6,807 bases of DNA from Ignavibacteriales bacterium (lineage in GTDB: Bacteria > Bacteroidota > Ignavibacteria > Ignavibacteriales > Ignavibacteriaceae). A program made the position numbers and the translations under genes. Shown here piece by piece: positions 1-6,724 of the stretch; the first letter of the stretch is position 1, and each line of letters starts with the position of its first letter. The notes under the pieces were generated by a model. It saw nothing but the letters and a program-made list of their open reading frames with translations. It ran no database searches and had not been told where the DNA came from. Location: assembly GCA_020061995.1 (NCBI GenBank), contig JAGUXE010000142.1, positions 1 to 6,807 of the forward strand, written 5' to 3'.

Positions 1-34
1 AATAACTAATTTGTTATTGTAACTGCATACCTAA

Positions 35-52
35 AAACCGTTGAAACGGTTT
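35..52 (-). repeat. Short palindrome L1, TTCA centre on the minus strand; possible terminator
   Basis: Arms AAACCGT (35-41) and ACGGTTT (46-52) pair perfectly around TGAA (42-45), which reads TTCA on the minus strand. A run of eight T follows at 56-63, so on the plus strand it could also act as an intrinsic terminator of a gene to the left of the window. It resembles the palindrome at 6584-6599: same size, same TTCA centre once reverse-complemented, with C and G exchanged between the arms so that pairing is kept. Confidence 0.7.
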
Positions 53-74
53 GGATTTTTTTTGTTCTTTTATT

Positions 75-96
75 ACCAACGGCTGAAGCCGTTGGT
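75..96 (-). repeat. Short palindrome L2, TTCA centre on the minus strand
   Basis: The nine-base arms ACCAACGGC (75-83) and GCCGTTGGT (88-96) pair perfectly around TGAA (84-87), which is TTCA on the minus strand. The minus-strand sequence begins GTTAACCAACGGC. It matches the palindrome at 6536-6555 (ATTAACCAATGGC), including the TTAA flank, but in the opposite orientation. The C-to-T difference in one arm is matched by G-to-A in the other, so both copies fold perfectly. No poly-T tract follows, which argues against a terminator. Confidence 0.8.
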
Positions 97-205
97 TAAC
101 AGATAAAGGCTTAAACAACTATATCAATCGTATTCAACTAACAAATAATCCGGTAATGCTAACCGGTGGCATCCATTGGAGAATAAAAAAACCAAGCACA
201 CAATT

Positions 206-322
206 TTTCTGTAGATCGAGATTCATCTCGACACGCTGCCGCAAGAGGAAATTCCTTAGCGAAACATTGCCATCTTAGCGGTTTGCTTTTTTTTACCGCC
301 AAGCGCGCCAAGAAACGCAAAG
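206..322 (+). repeat. Composite dispersed repeat, copy A
   Basis: This unit matches copy B (6281-6398) at roughly 80-85% by hand alignment, in the same orientation. It starts TTTCTGTAG. Next comes palindrome TCGAGA (216-221), TTCA (222-225), TCTCGA (226-231), then a spacer containing GCCGCAAGAGG, then a large imperfect hairpin. The hairpin pairs CTTAGCGGT (274-282) with ACCGCCAAG (295-303), with one mismatch, across a T-rich loop, and ends AAACGCAAAG. The outer left arm is degraded compared with copy B (CATTGCCAT instead of CTTTGCGTC). The GTAG tetranucleotide just ahead of the palindrome resembles the GTAG/GGAG tags of REP elements mobilised by Y1 transposases. Mobility is inferred. Confidence 0.75.
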
Positions 323-374
323 AGATTGTTTCTTCTACTTTCCCTTTGTGCCCCTTGTCAATTAATAGAATTTT

Positions 375-402
375 TTGTTATTTTAAGATGCCGTTTTATA
401 AA
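375..402 (+). promoter_or_regulatory. Candidate sigma-70-like promoter
   Basis: TTGTTA (375-380) and TATAAA (397-402) are separated by 16 bases and lie about 100 bases upstream of the small membrane-protein gene. In AT-rich DNA such pairs arise easily, and I see no Bacteroidota-type TAnnTTTG element to prefer. This is a weak prediction. Confidence 0.2.
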
Positions 403-508
403 CGATAGCTTAAGCTTGTTATTATTGTGTTTTAACGATTCAATTACTGCTGCCTGTTAACTTCAACAAGAAACGAAGGGGATGCGTAGGGGATCTTTTT
501 AATTGGGG

Positions 509-901
509 ATGGGGATGATCAATAAAATTACTGTTCAAAGCAAGTCTAATGACAACTCCGAAGACTTGAATAAAAACTGCACCGAACACCTTCTCACTTT
601 ACCCTCAAATTGGTGGTCATCTCAAAACAGTTACGAACATTTAACTAACCACAACAATCCCCCTTTACAACTTATTAAACCAAATGAAAAAAAATCTATA
701 GCAGATTACGATCTACCTTATATAAAAGGATGGGATGTAAAAGATGGCGACTATCGTGTAAAAATTGATGAACCCGAACGTGATTTTAAAAAAGAAAAAA
801 TAAATTTTAAGTACAAAATGTTTATCGCTGCAATAGCGGTAACATTTATAACGATATGGATAGTCTCAACAGTTGTATCTAATATAGCTGTGGTTAGATA
901 A
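509..901 (+). CDS. Hypothetical small protein with a C-terminal transmembrane anchor
   Basis: I do not recognise the family. The protein is about 130 residues. Its first ~100 residues are polar and low in complexity, rich in Asn, Lys, Ser and Asp, with a Trp-Trp pair (NWWSS) and a DYDLPYIKGWD segment. A basic stretch (KKEKINFKYK) leads into a single hydrophobic helix of about 23 residues (FIAAIAVTFITIWIVSTVVSNIAVV) that ends the protein. There is no N-terminal signal, so by the positive-inside rule the N-terminal part should face the cytoplasm with the tail in the inner membrane. The start is uncertain: TTG at 503, ATG at 509 and ATG at 515 are in frame, and GGGGAT repeats blur any Shine-Dalgarno site. 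I chose the first ATG. The next gene starts 40 bases on with no terminator between, so the two may be co-transcribed. It may be lineage-specific. Confidence 0.6.
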   Translation: MGMINKITVQSKSNDNSEDLNKNCTEHLLTLPSNWWSSQNSYEHLTNHNNPPLQLIKPNEKKSIADYDLPYIKGWDVKDGDYRVKIDEPERDFKKEKINFKYKMFIAAIAVTFITIWIVSTVVSNIAVVR

Positions 902-941
902 GAGAGAAATTTATTCAATCATTAATTAAAATAGGTGAAAT

Positions 942-3806
942 ATGAAAAAATTAATTACAATCCTTTTCTTGCTTGTACAATTAGGGTATGGGCAGTTAAG
1001 TGGAACATTTACTATTGGTGGTGGTGGTGATTATGATTCACTTGGGGCCGCAATAAATGCTTTAAATACATCCGGGATTAATGGGGCTGTTACCATGTAT
1101 TTTTTAGATGGAACCCACAATATAGGTGCAAACGTAGCTTTAGGCTGTACAGGGACAAGTTCAACAAATACTATAACCTTTAAACCGGCAATCGGAGCAA
1201 CCGTAATAATTAATTTTTTAGACGGAACCACTACGGCGAGTATCGATGGACATTGGGTGATTGGTTCTCCCAATGCTTTAAACAGCAATTTAATTGCAAC
1301 AAATTATGTTACAATAGATGGTTCAAATACTAATAACGGAACCTCTAAAGATATGACAATAAATGGTCCTGTAACCAGTTTACAACGTTCTGTGTTTAGG
1401 GTATATGGAAATAATGATAATATTACCATTAAGAACTGTATTATAATTAATAACAGCTCTTCATCTTCGTCAACTACTCCCATAATGCTTACAGATTACA
1501 CCACATTAGCACCAGATAACTTTTTAGCAGAAAATAATACTTTGGTTGGTAATTCTGGGAATGGTGCTTTAGGATTTCAAGCAAGTGTATCTGGTTCACC
1601 GACCGCTCTGATGAATGGAATCAAAGTAAGAAACAATATAATCACAGCTAGGGCTACTCGGGCGATAATGTTTAACTATGTGAGTTCTGGGGAGATAAGT
1701 GGAAATACTATTACACATGACTGTCAATTAGGAACGGGGGCAGCTGCAACGATTTATCTAACAACTGGTGGTTCGGGCGTGGCGGGAACATTTGATGTTT
1801 TTAGTAATAAAATTACGCAAATGAAAACATGGAATACTGCTGCCGGTCCTTCTGCAAGTAATGGTATTATAGGGATTGATAATGCGCTCGCTACTCCAAA
1901 GATTGTTAATATTTTTAATAACTTCGTTTCTGGTTTTCAAATTAACAATGCTTCCGTTCAAGGCGTTAAGGTATATGGTGTAAGGCATTCATCATCTAGC
2001 ATATCAATTATATATGGCAACACAATCTACATTCCAGAATTAACTAATATGACTAGTGAATTAAATAGTTATATATCAGGTATTGCTTTTGCAACTGCGG
2101 CTTCAACGGAGGCTTCTCCAACTGGGACAATGATATGTAAAAACAATATTATTTTAATGAATGAAACATCCATGAAGGTATATGGTATAAGAAGGGTTGG
2201 ATCAAGTGGTACATTCTATAGTGATTTTAATAATATTTATTATACTCCATTAAATTTAGCGGGGAATATTGGATATTGGAATTCTAGCGACCAACAATCT
2301 TTCACTGATTGGAAAAACAATTCTAGCAAGGATACCAACTCCGTTTCTAAAATAGTATATTTTGTAAGTTCAACCGACTTACACCTAACTGGGCAATCAG
2401 TCGGAGATTATGAACTTGCCGGAACACCGATTGCCGGTTACACAACCGATATCGACGGACAAACCCGTAGCACAACTTATCCATATATGGGTGCAGACGA
2501 AAACACAAATGTAGTGCTGGCAGCATCATATAAACGCCCGGTAGATGGTGATGCAGCAGATTGGACAGGAACAGCATCGGGAACATTACATGCAAATGTA
2601 GTGAGTGATGAGGAAGCAATTTATACCGGAGAATCTGGAGATTCAAGAACTGATCAGCATGGTGGTGATTTAAATGGCGATTATAACAATGATATAACAG
2701 AATTTCGGTTTACACGAGATAACAGTTATCTATATTTCATGGTTAAATTCAGAGATCTAGTTAGTTTAGATAGACCTTACATTGCTATAGGTATCGATGC
2801 AAACCAGAGTGACGATACCCCGGTTTGGTTGGGAGATGATTCCCCGGTGGTTTTATCACCAGCCACAAATCGTGCTTGGGAAAGACAACTTGCTATTCAC
2901 GCTACAACTTCTGGTGTGTTAAATATTGAAATGTTTGCAGATGACGGCAGCAATTGGTATGCACCACTTTCAAATTATCAGGTTTCTGGGAGTACAGGTA
3001 ATAATGTGATTGAATTTAGAGTTGCGTTGCATGATTTGGGTATTACCTCAAGCACAACTCTTAATTTAGCAGTTGCTACATTTAATAATAACACTGTTGG
3101 ATATAACAATGTGGTAGATGCAACCACCGGCTCGTTTATAGATGTTGTTACACCGGGTTATTCAGGAAGTAATAATGCATGGTTCAGAGCAGGAGAATCA
3201 AATACTGCTTTAAATGGTAATGTTTCCTGGAACCAATCTTTAAGCCCCCTTCCTGTCGAACTAACCTCGTTCAATGCAAATGCATTAGGTAAAGATGTTA
3301 AACTTAATTGGTCAACATCAACTGAAGTAAACAGCTATCAATTTGTTGTTGAAAAAAGCGAGAATAATGGTTGGAATGCAATTGGTTCAGTTAATGCTGC
3401 GGGTAACAGTAATTCACCAAAAGTCTATTCATTTACGGATAACAACCTACAGCCGGGCAAATATCAATACAGATTAAAAATGATTGATAACGACGGAAGT
3501 TACGAATACAGCAGTAGTGTTGAAGTCGATATCGAAATTCCAAAAGAATTTGCGTTAATGCAAAACTATCCCAATCCGTTTAATCCTGTAACCAATATTA
3601 ATTATACCATTCCTGTGGATAGCAAAGTAATGTTGGTAATTTATTCTATTAGCGGTGAAAAGGTAGCTGAGCTAGTTAATGAATCACAAGCTGCAGGGAA
3701 CTACTCAATTCCGTTTAACGCATCAAATTTAGCAAGCGGAACTTATGTTTATCGTTTAATTGCAAATGACTTTGTTCAAACAAAGAAGATGTTGTTAATC
3801 AAGTAA
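942..3806 (+). CDS. Secreted beta-helix / CBM9-like protein with T9SS type A sorting domain
   Basis: A 954-residue exported protein. Residues 1-18 are a Sec signal peptide (MKKLITILFLLVQLGYGQ). Residues ~20-480 look like a right-handed parallel beta-helix: a typical entry (TFTIGGGGDYDSLGAAINALN) followed by many short Asn-rich turns such as VRNNIITA, SGNTITH, IFNNFVSG and CKNNIILM. Residues ~480-520 hold the DLHLTG...TDIDGQ.R...P.MGADE segment that often closes such helices. Residues ~528-750 resemble a CBM9/DOMON-like sandwich (RPVDGDAADW, then NSYLYFMVKF, IGIDAN and NVIEFRVAL). Residues ~769-865 form an Fn3-like module (LPVELTSF, LNWSTSTEVN, YRLKMIDNDGSYEYS). Residues ~868-954 are the T9SS type A sorting domain (LMQNYPNPFNP, ending KKMLLIK). 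The likely role is adhesion to, or processing of, an extracellular polysaccharide. I see no definite catalytic residues, so lyase activity cannot be claimed. ATG 942 has only a weak AGGTGA (933-938) upstream. Confidence 0.9.
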   Translation: MKKLITILFLLVQLGYGQLSGTFTIGGGGDYDSLGAAINALNTSGINGAVTMYFLDGTHNIGANVALGCTGTSSTNTITFKPAIGATVIINFLDGTTTASIDGHWVIGSPNALNSNLIATNYVTIDGSNTNNGTSKDMTINGPVTSLQRSVFRVYGNNDNITIKNCIIINNSSSSSSTTPIMLTDYTTLAPDNFLAENNTLVGNSGNGALGFQASVSGSPTALMNGIKVRNNIITARATRAIMFNYVSSGEISGNTITHDCQLGTGAAATIYLTTGGSGVAGTFDVFSNKITQMKTWNTAAGPSASNGIIGIDNALATPKIVNIFNNFVSGFQINNASVQGVKVYGVRHSSSSISIIYGNTIYIPELTNMTSELNSYISGIAFATAASTEASPTGTMICKNNIILMNETSMKVYGIRRVGSSGTFYSDFNNIYYTPLNLAGNIGYWNSSDQQSFTDWKNNSSKDTNSVSKIVYFVSSTDLHLTGQSVGDYELAGTPIAGYTTDIDGQTRSTTYPYMGADENTNVVLAASYKRPVDGDAADWTGTASGTLHANVVSDEEAIYTGESGDSRTDQHGGDLNGDYNNDITEFRFTRDNSYLYFMVKFRDLVSLDRPYIAIGIDANQSDDTPVWLGDDSPVVLSPATNRAWERQLAIHATTSGVLNIEMFADDGSNWYAPLSNYQVSGSTGNNVIEFRVALHDLGITSSTTLNLAVATFNNNTVGYNNVVDATTGSFIDVVTPGYSGSNNAWFRAGESNTALNGNVSWNQSLSPLPVELTSFNANALGKDVKLNWSTSTEVNSYQFVVEKSENNGWNAIGSVNAAGNSNSPKVYSFTDNNLQPGKYQYRLKMIDNDGSYEYSSSVEVDIEIPKEFALMQNYPNPFNPVTNINYTIPVDSKVMLVIYSISGEKVAELVNESQAAGNYSIPFNASNLASGTYVYRLIANDFVQTKKMLLIK

Positions 3807-3835
3807 TTTCTTTGCTTTCTTGTTATTGCATTTTA

Positions 3836-3863
3836 GGGAGACGGTTAATCGTCTCCCTTTTTT
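3836..3863 (+). terminator. Intrinsic terminator after the beta-helix gene
   Basis: The eight-base arms GGGAGACG (3836-3843) and CGTCTCCC (3850-3857) pair perfectly around GTTAAT and are followed at once by TTTTTT (3858-3863). It lies 30 bases past the stop codon and 50 bases before the next start, so it separates the two large genes into different transcription units. Confidence 0.93.
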
Positions 3864-3912
3864 ATAAACAAATTTTTTATACCTATTAAACACTAATAAT
3901 TTACCAATACAA

Positions 3913-6225
3913 ATGTCACATCAAAAACCCGGCAGTTTAACTAAACTATTAATTTTAATTTTCATAATTGGAAGTGTTTTCATTTTTCCGCAAAATGAAA
4001 AATCAATACATCAAATTGAGTCGGAGCTTTATTCAAAACATCCCGAGTTGATCGAAAAACCGGGTTTTCAGAAACCTTCACCAATATATAATTATGATGA
4101 TGTAAAGTCTCTTTCTCATTCGATATATGGTTTTCACCCTTATTGGATAAGTGATGCAACAGCATCGGCTTATTATTACAGCTTGTTAACAACTGTTGCT
4201 TACTTCAGCGCCGAGGTAGACAACTCTCTTTCAACAACCGGAGGTTTTTCAACAACAAGAGGTTGGTCAACTACACAAGTTGTTAACTACTGCAAACGCA
4301 ACGGAGTGAAAATTCATCTTACTATAACAATGTTTTCAAACCATGACCGTGTTCTCTCTAACTCTACTTATCGGACAAACCTCGCAAACAATATTCTAAC
4401 TCAAGTTCAATTAAGATCTGCTGATGGGGCAAATATAGATTTTGAATCTGTTGCATTGGCTCAAAAAGATAATTACCGACTATTTATTAAAGAACTCGGG
4501 GACTTATTAAAACTAAACAGTCTTGAATTAGTAGTAGAGCTTCCGGCCGTTGATTGGAGCGGTATTTATGATAATACTTTTTTTACAACTGTTAATAGTG
4601 TGGTTGATAAATATTTTCTAATGGCTTATGATTATTATTGGAAAGGGAGCAGTACGGCAGGACCGGTTTCTCCTTTAACTACAGGAACATCAATTCGACA
4701 CGTTACACGCAGTATAGATGCATATACAAATGCAGGGGTTCCTGCATCTAAATTAATAACCGGGTTAAATTATTATGGATATGAATGGCCTGTTACAAGT
4801 AGTGCAAGAATGGCTTCCACAACAGGGGATGGAGTAACCAAAACATTCAGCCAAATAAAAACAGCACTATCCGGGATACCTGCAGAAGATAAATTTTTTG
4901 ATGAAACATATAGTTCCCCCTGGTATAGGTACCAAAACAGCGGGCAGTGGTATCAAACGTGGTATGATGATTCTTTAAGTCTATCATTAAAATATGATGC
5001 CGTTAAAGCCAAGGGATGTGCCGGGACAGGAATGTGGGCTTTAAGTTATGATGGCTCTAACACTAATCTTTGGGGTTCGCTTAAAAACTCATTTGCATCA
5101 ACGTCTAATTTATCTAATTCTATTCTTGCTGATTACGAAATTGATGTAGGAACTTTCGTTACATCTCCTACTTATAGCGGTTCTACAGCAGGAATATCAA
5201 AATTTTCAACCTCTGCAAGAAGCGTTGAACAATCTTATAACGGTTGGGCTTCTTTAAAAGTAATTCTAAAAGATAGTTCATCTTTCTCTACTAACTGGAC
5301 GGTACGGTTGTTATCCGGTGCAGGTACACCATCAAACAATTCAACTCTTGGGGCGACAGGTTATATCGGTCTATGGTTAAAAACATCATCTGCTCCATCC
5401 GGGGCTCAAATAGCTATCACCCTTGATGATGCAGCCGGAGGAACTGAGCTTTCACCTAAAAGAAATCTATCTAATAACAATGAGTGGACTTTGTACGAAT
5501 GGAATTTACAGGAAAGTGGCTGGTCAAGTTTTTCCGGTGGGAACGGTATAGTCAATGGACCGACGGTTACACTTGATGCAATTATGTTTTATGCTGCAAA
5601 TAACTCTCCTGATTGGACATTTTTTCTAGATGACGTCAGTTATAATTCAAACAGTTCTCTTCCTGTACATTTCAATTCTTTTACCGCATATAACAGAGAA
5701 AATTCAATTATTTTAAAGTGGCAAACTGCTACAGAAGTTAACAACTTCGGCTTCGATGTAGAGCGAACTTCAGTTCGCTTAAGTGATTGGGAGAAGATTG
5801 GTTTTGTTGCAGGTAATGGCAACAGCAACTCTCCTAAAGAATACTCGTTCGCAGATAATTCATTAAACAATTCAGGTAAATATTTTTATCGCTTAAAACA
5901 AGTTGATAATGATGGCTCTTATGAATATTCATCCGTTGTAGAAGTTGATTATAATCCGGTTATTACATTTGAGTTAGCTCAAAACTATCCTAATCCTTTT
6001 AATCCTTCTACATCAATTAGTTATTCAATTCCGAATGCAGAATTTGTAAGCATTATAGTATTCAGTATACTTGGTGAAGAGGTTGCAACATTATTTAATG
6101 GATATATGGAGGCAGGTAAACATACACTCACATTTGATGCAAGTAAACTCAGCAGCGGAATGTATCTATACAAAATAACCGCAGGCAACTTTACACAAGT
6201 TAAAAAGATGTTATTGGCTAAGTAA
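3913..6225 (+). CDS. Secreted family 18 glycoside hydrolase with T9SS type A sorting domain
   Basis: A 770-residue exported enzyme. A signal peptide with core LLILIFIIGSVFIF spans about residues 1-27, without a clear A-x-A site. The GH18 TIM barrel covers ~70-395. It begins IYGFHPYWIS, as in YaaH/SleL-like and other bacterial GH18 proteins, carries the signature DGANIDFE at 171-178 with acid/base Glu178 and Asp176, the MAYDYYW strand at 237-243, and closes with GTGMWALSYDG including Trp375. The second Asp of the chitinase DxxDxDxE motif is Asn174, a variant known in the YaaH/SleL branch, so peptidoglycan or another GlcNAc polymer is as plausible as chitin. Residues ~405-578 look like a carbohydrate-binding beta-sandwich (ILADYEID to WTFFLDDVSY). 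An Fn3-like module (583-680) and a T9SS sorting domain (~685-770, QNYPNPFNP, ending KKMLLAK) follow, homologous to those of the upstream protein. A palindrome is built into codons 617-623. ATG 3913 has no Shine-Dalgarno site; it is the only ATG ahead of the signal peptide. Confidence 0.92.
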   Translation: MSHQKPGSLTKLLILIFIIGSVFIFPQNEKSIHQIESELYSKHPELIEKPGFQKPSPIYNYDDVKSLSHSIYGFHPYWISDATASAYYYSLLTTVAYFSAEVDNSLSTTGGFSTTRGWSTTQVVNYCKRNGVKIHLTITMFSNHDRVLSNSTYRTNLANNILTQVQLRSADGANIDFESVALAQKDNYRLFIKELGDLLKLNSLELVVELPAVDWSGIYDNTFFTTVNSVVDKYFLMAYDYYWKGSSTAGPVSPLTTGTSIRHVTRSIDAYTNAGVPASKLITGLNYYGYEWPVTSSARMASTTGDGVTKTFSQIKTALSGIPAEDKFFDETYSSPWYRYQNSGQWYQTWYDDSLSLSLKYDAVKAKGCAGTGMWALSYDGSNTNLWGSLKNSFASTSNLSNSILADYEIDVGTFVTSPTYSGSTAGISKFSTSARSVEQSYNGWASLKVILKDSSSFSTNWTVRLLSGAGTPSNNSTLGATGYIGLWLKTSSAPSGAQIAITLDDAAGGTELSPKRNLSNNNEWTLYEWNLQESGWSSFSGGNGIVNGPTVTLDAIMFYAANNSPDWTFFLDDVSYNSNSSLPVHFNSFTAYNRENSIILKWQTATEVNNFGFDVERTSVRLSDWEKIGFVAGNGNSNSPKEYSFADNSLNNSGKYFYRLKQVDNDGSYEYSSVVEVDYNPVITFELAQNYPNPFNPSTSISYSIPNAEFVSIIVFSILGEEVATLFNGYMEAGKHTLTFDASKLSSGMYLYKITAGNFTQVKKMLLAK
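5762..5779 (+). repeat. Palindrome with TTCA centre inside the GH18 gene
   Basis: Arms AGCGAAC (5762-5768) and GTTCGCT (5773-5779) pair perfectly around TTCA (5769-5772), the same centre as the intergenic palindromes. It is read in frame as ERTSVRL (residues 617-623), in the loop between two strands of the Fn3-like module. The paralogous module of the upstream protein has a shorter, unrelated loop there (KSENNGW). This looks like a palindrome tolerated at a variable surface loop. Confidence 0.75.
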
Positions 6226-6247
6226 AAGTTGTTAAGTAATTAATAAC

Positions 6248-6278
6248 AAAAGGCTGTCTCCAAAAGGCAGCCTTTTTT
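6248..6278 (+). terminator. Intrinsic terminator after the GH18 gene
   Basis: Arms AAAAGGCTG (6248-6256) and CAGCCTTTT (6268-6276) pair perfectly around an 11-base loop, and the T run continues to 6278. It lies 22 bases past the stop codon. Composite repeat copy B begins only a few bases downstream. Confidence 0.9.
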
Positions 6279-6280
6279 AT

Positions 6281-6398
6281 TTTCTGTGGGTCGAGATTTA
6301 TCTCGACACTCAAGCCGCAAGAGGTTACCACTTTGCGAAACTTTGCGTCCTTAGCGGTTTGTTTTTTTTAACCGCCAAGTGCGCCAAGAAACGCAAAG
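6281..6398 (+). repeat. Composite dispersed repeat, copy B
   Basis: This is the better-preserved partner of the unit at 206-322. It starts TTTCTGTGG, then has palindrome TCGAGA (6291-6296), TTTA (6297-6300), TCTCGA (6301-6306), the GCCGCAAGAGG spacer, and a long imperfect hairpin. In the hairpin CTTTGCGT (6341-6348) pairs with ACGCAAAG (6391-6398), and CTTAGCGGTT (6350-6359) pairs with AACCGCCAAG (6370-6379) with one mismatch, across a run of eight T. Both copies point the same way as the genes. The centre differs (TTTA here, TTCA in copy A) while the arms are identical. Confidence 0.78.
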
Positions 6399-6535
6399 AT
6401 TAATTTCAGATAATCTCATAAGCTGATTGGGTTTCCCTTTATGCCGTAGGTTAATTTATTGCTGTTATTAATCTTCTATTGTCTCTGTTCTACATTAACC
6501 AACGAACTCGTGCTAATATGACCAGATCACATTAA

Positions 6536-6555
6536 CCAATGGCTTTAGCCATTGG
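6536..6555 (+). repeat. Short palindrome R2, TTTA centre
   Basis: Arms CCAATGGC (6536-6543) and GCCATTGG (6548-6555) pair perfectly around TTTA (6544-6547). Together with its ATTAA flank it is the counterpart, in inverted orientation, of the palindrome at 75-96, with one compensated base pair changed (C-G to T-A). Confidence 0.8.
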
Positions 6556-6583
6556 ATTAAAGCAAACTAACTCAACCCACATC

Positions 6584-6599
6584 AACGGTTTCAACCGTT
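6584..6599 (+). repeat. Short palindrome R1, TTCA centre
   Basis: Arms AACGGT (6584-6589) and ACCGTT (6594-6599) pair around TTCA (6590-6593). It resembles the palindrome at 35-52 with arms exchanged. No T tract long enough for a terminator follows. Confidence 0.7.
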
Positions 6600-6717
6600 T
6601 TATCCCGAGTAATTTAATCACCAAAACGATTAAGGTTACACTGTAGATTAAGCTCCTTTTTTCTACTTCGTCTATTGTGATAATAACTATACATTATTTA
6701 TGTTTACTATAATTATT

Positions 6718-6724
6718 AAGGAGG
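6718..6724 (+). promoter_or_regulatory. Strong Shine-Dalgarno site of the transposase gene
   Basis: AAGGAGG lies four bases before ATG 6729. A consensus site stands out here because the two large genes have weak or no Shine-Dalgarno sequences. It fixes the start codon of the partial gene and hints that this gene has a history different from its neighbours. Confidence 0.75.

Larger units (their letters stand above)
1..508. other. Gene-free left flank, rich in palindromes and repeats
   Basis: I see no credible coding region here on either strand. The stretch holds two palindromes with a TGAA centre (35-52 and 75-96), a weak CCGGT/ACCGG inverted repeat (150-154/162-166), composite repeat copy A (206-322) and a fragment TTTCCCTTTGTGCC (about 349-362) that recurs as TTTCCCTTTATGCC downstream of copy B. 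It also has a perfect 10-base palindrome AGCTTAAGCT (407-416) that may be chance, and four GGGGAT repeats just before the first gene. The first palindrome is followed by eight T residues (56-63), so it could terminate a gene lying off the left edge. Confidence 0.7.

Noticed and set aside
150..166. CCGGT/ACCGG inverted repeat
   Set aside because: It has only five paired bases with a seven-base spacer and lacks the TTYA centre, so it may be chance or a decayed element.
216..322. Composite repeat copy A as an intrinsic terminator
   Set aside because: The T run lies in the hairpin loop (287-294) rather than after the stem, and the sequence after the stem is not T-rich, so it does not fit a terminator on the plus strand.
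1031..1288. Minus-strand open frame of 85 codons inside the beta-helix gene
   Set aside because: It lies wholly within a well-supported coding region, has no recognisable domain, and its composition is that of an antisense shadow. The same holds for the minus-strand frames at 1758-1988, 2347-2646, 3980-4192 and 5640-5870.
942..3806. Pectate-lyase or polysaccharide-lyase activity for the beta-helix domain
   Set aside because: The fold pattern suggests a beta-helix, but I could not identify a conserved catalytic Arg/Lys/Asp set, so only a structural assignment is made.
6341..6398. CRISPR-like or tRNA-like element
   Set aside because: There are only two distant copies of the unit, with no regular repeat-spacer array. 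The fold is a long imperfect hairpin with a T-rich loop, not a cloverleaf, and has no anticodon arm or CCA-like end.
6675..6713. Promoter for the transposase (TTGTGA, TATACA, TATAAT motifs)
   Set aside because: The possible -35 and -10 elements are at the wrong spacing (7 or 27 bases), and the TATAAT at 6708-6713 sits almost on the ribosome binding site. In AT-rich DNA these are not convincing.
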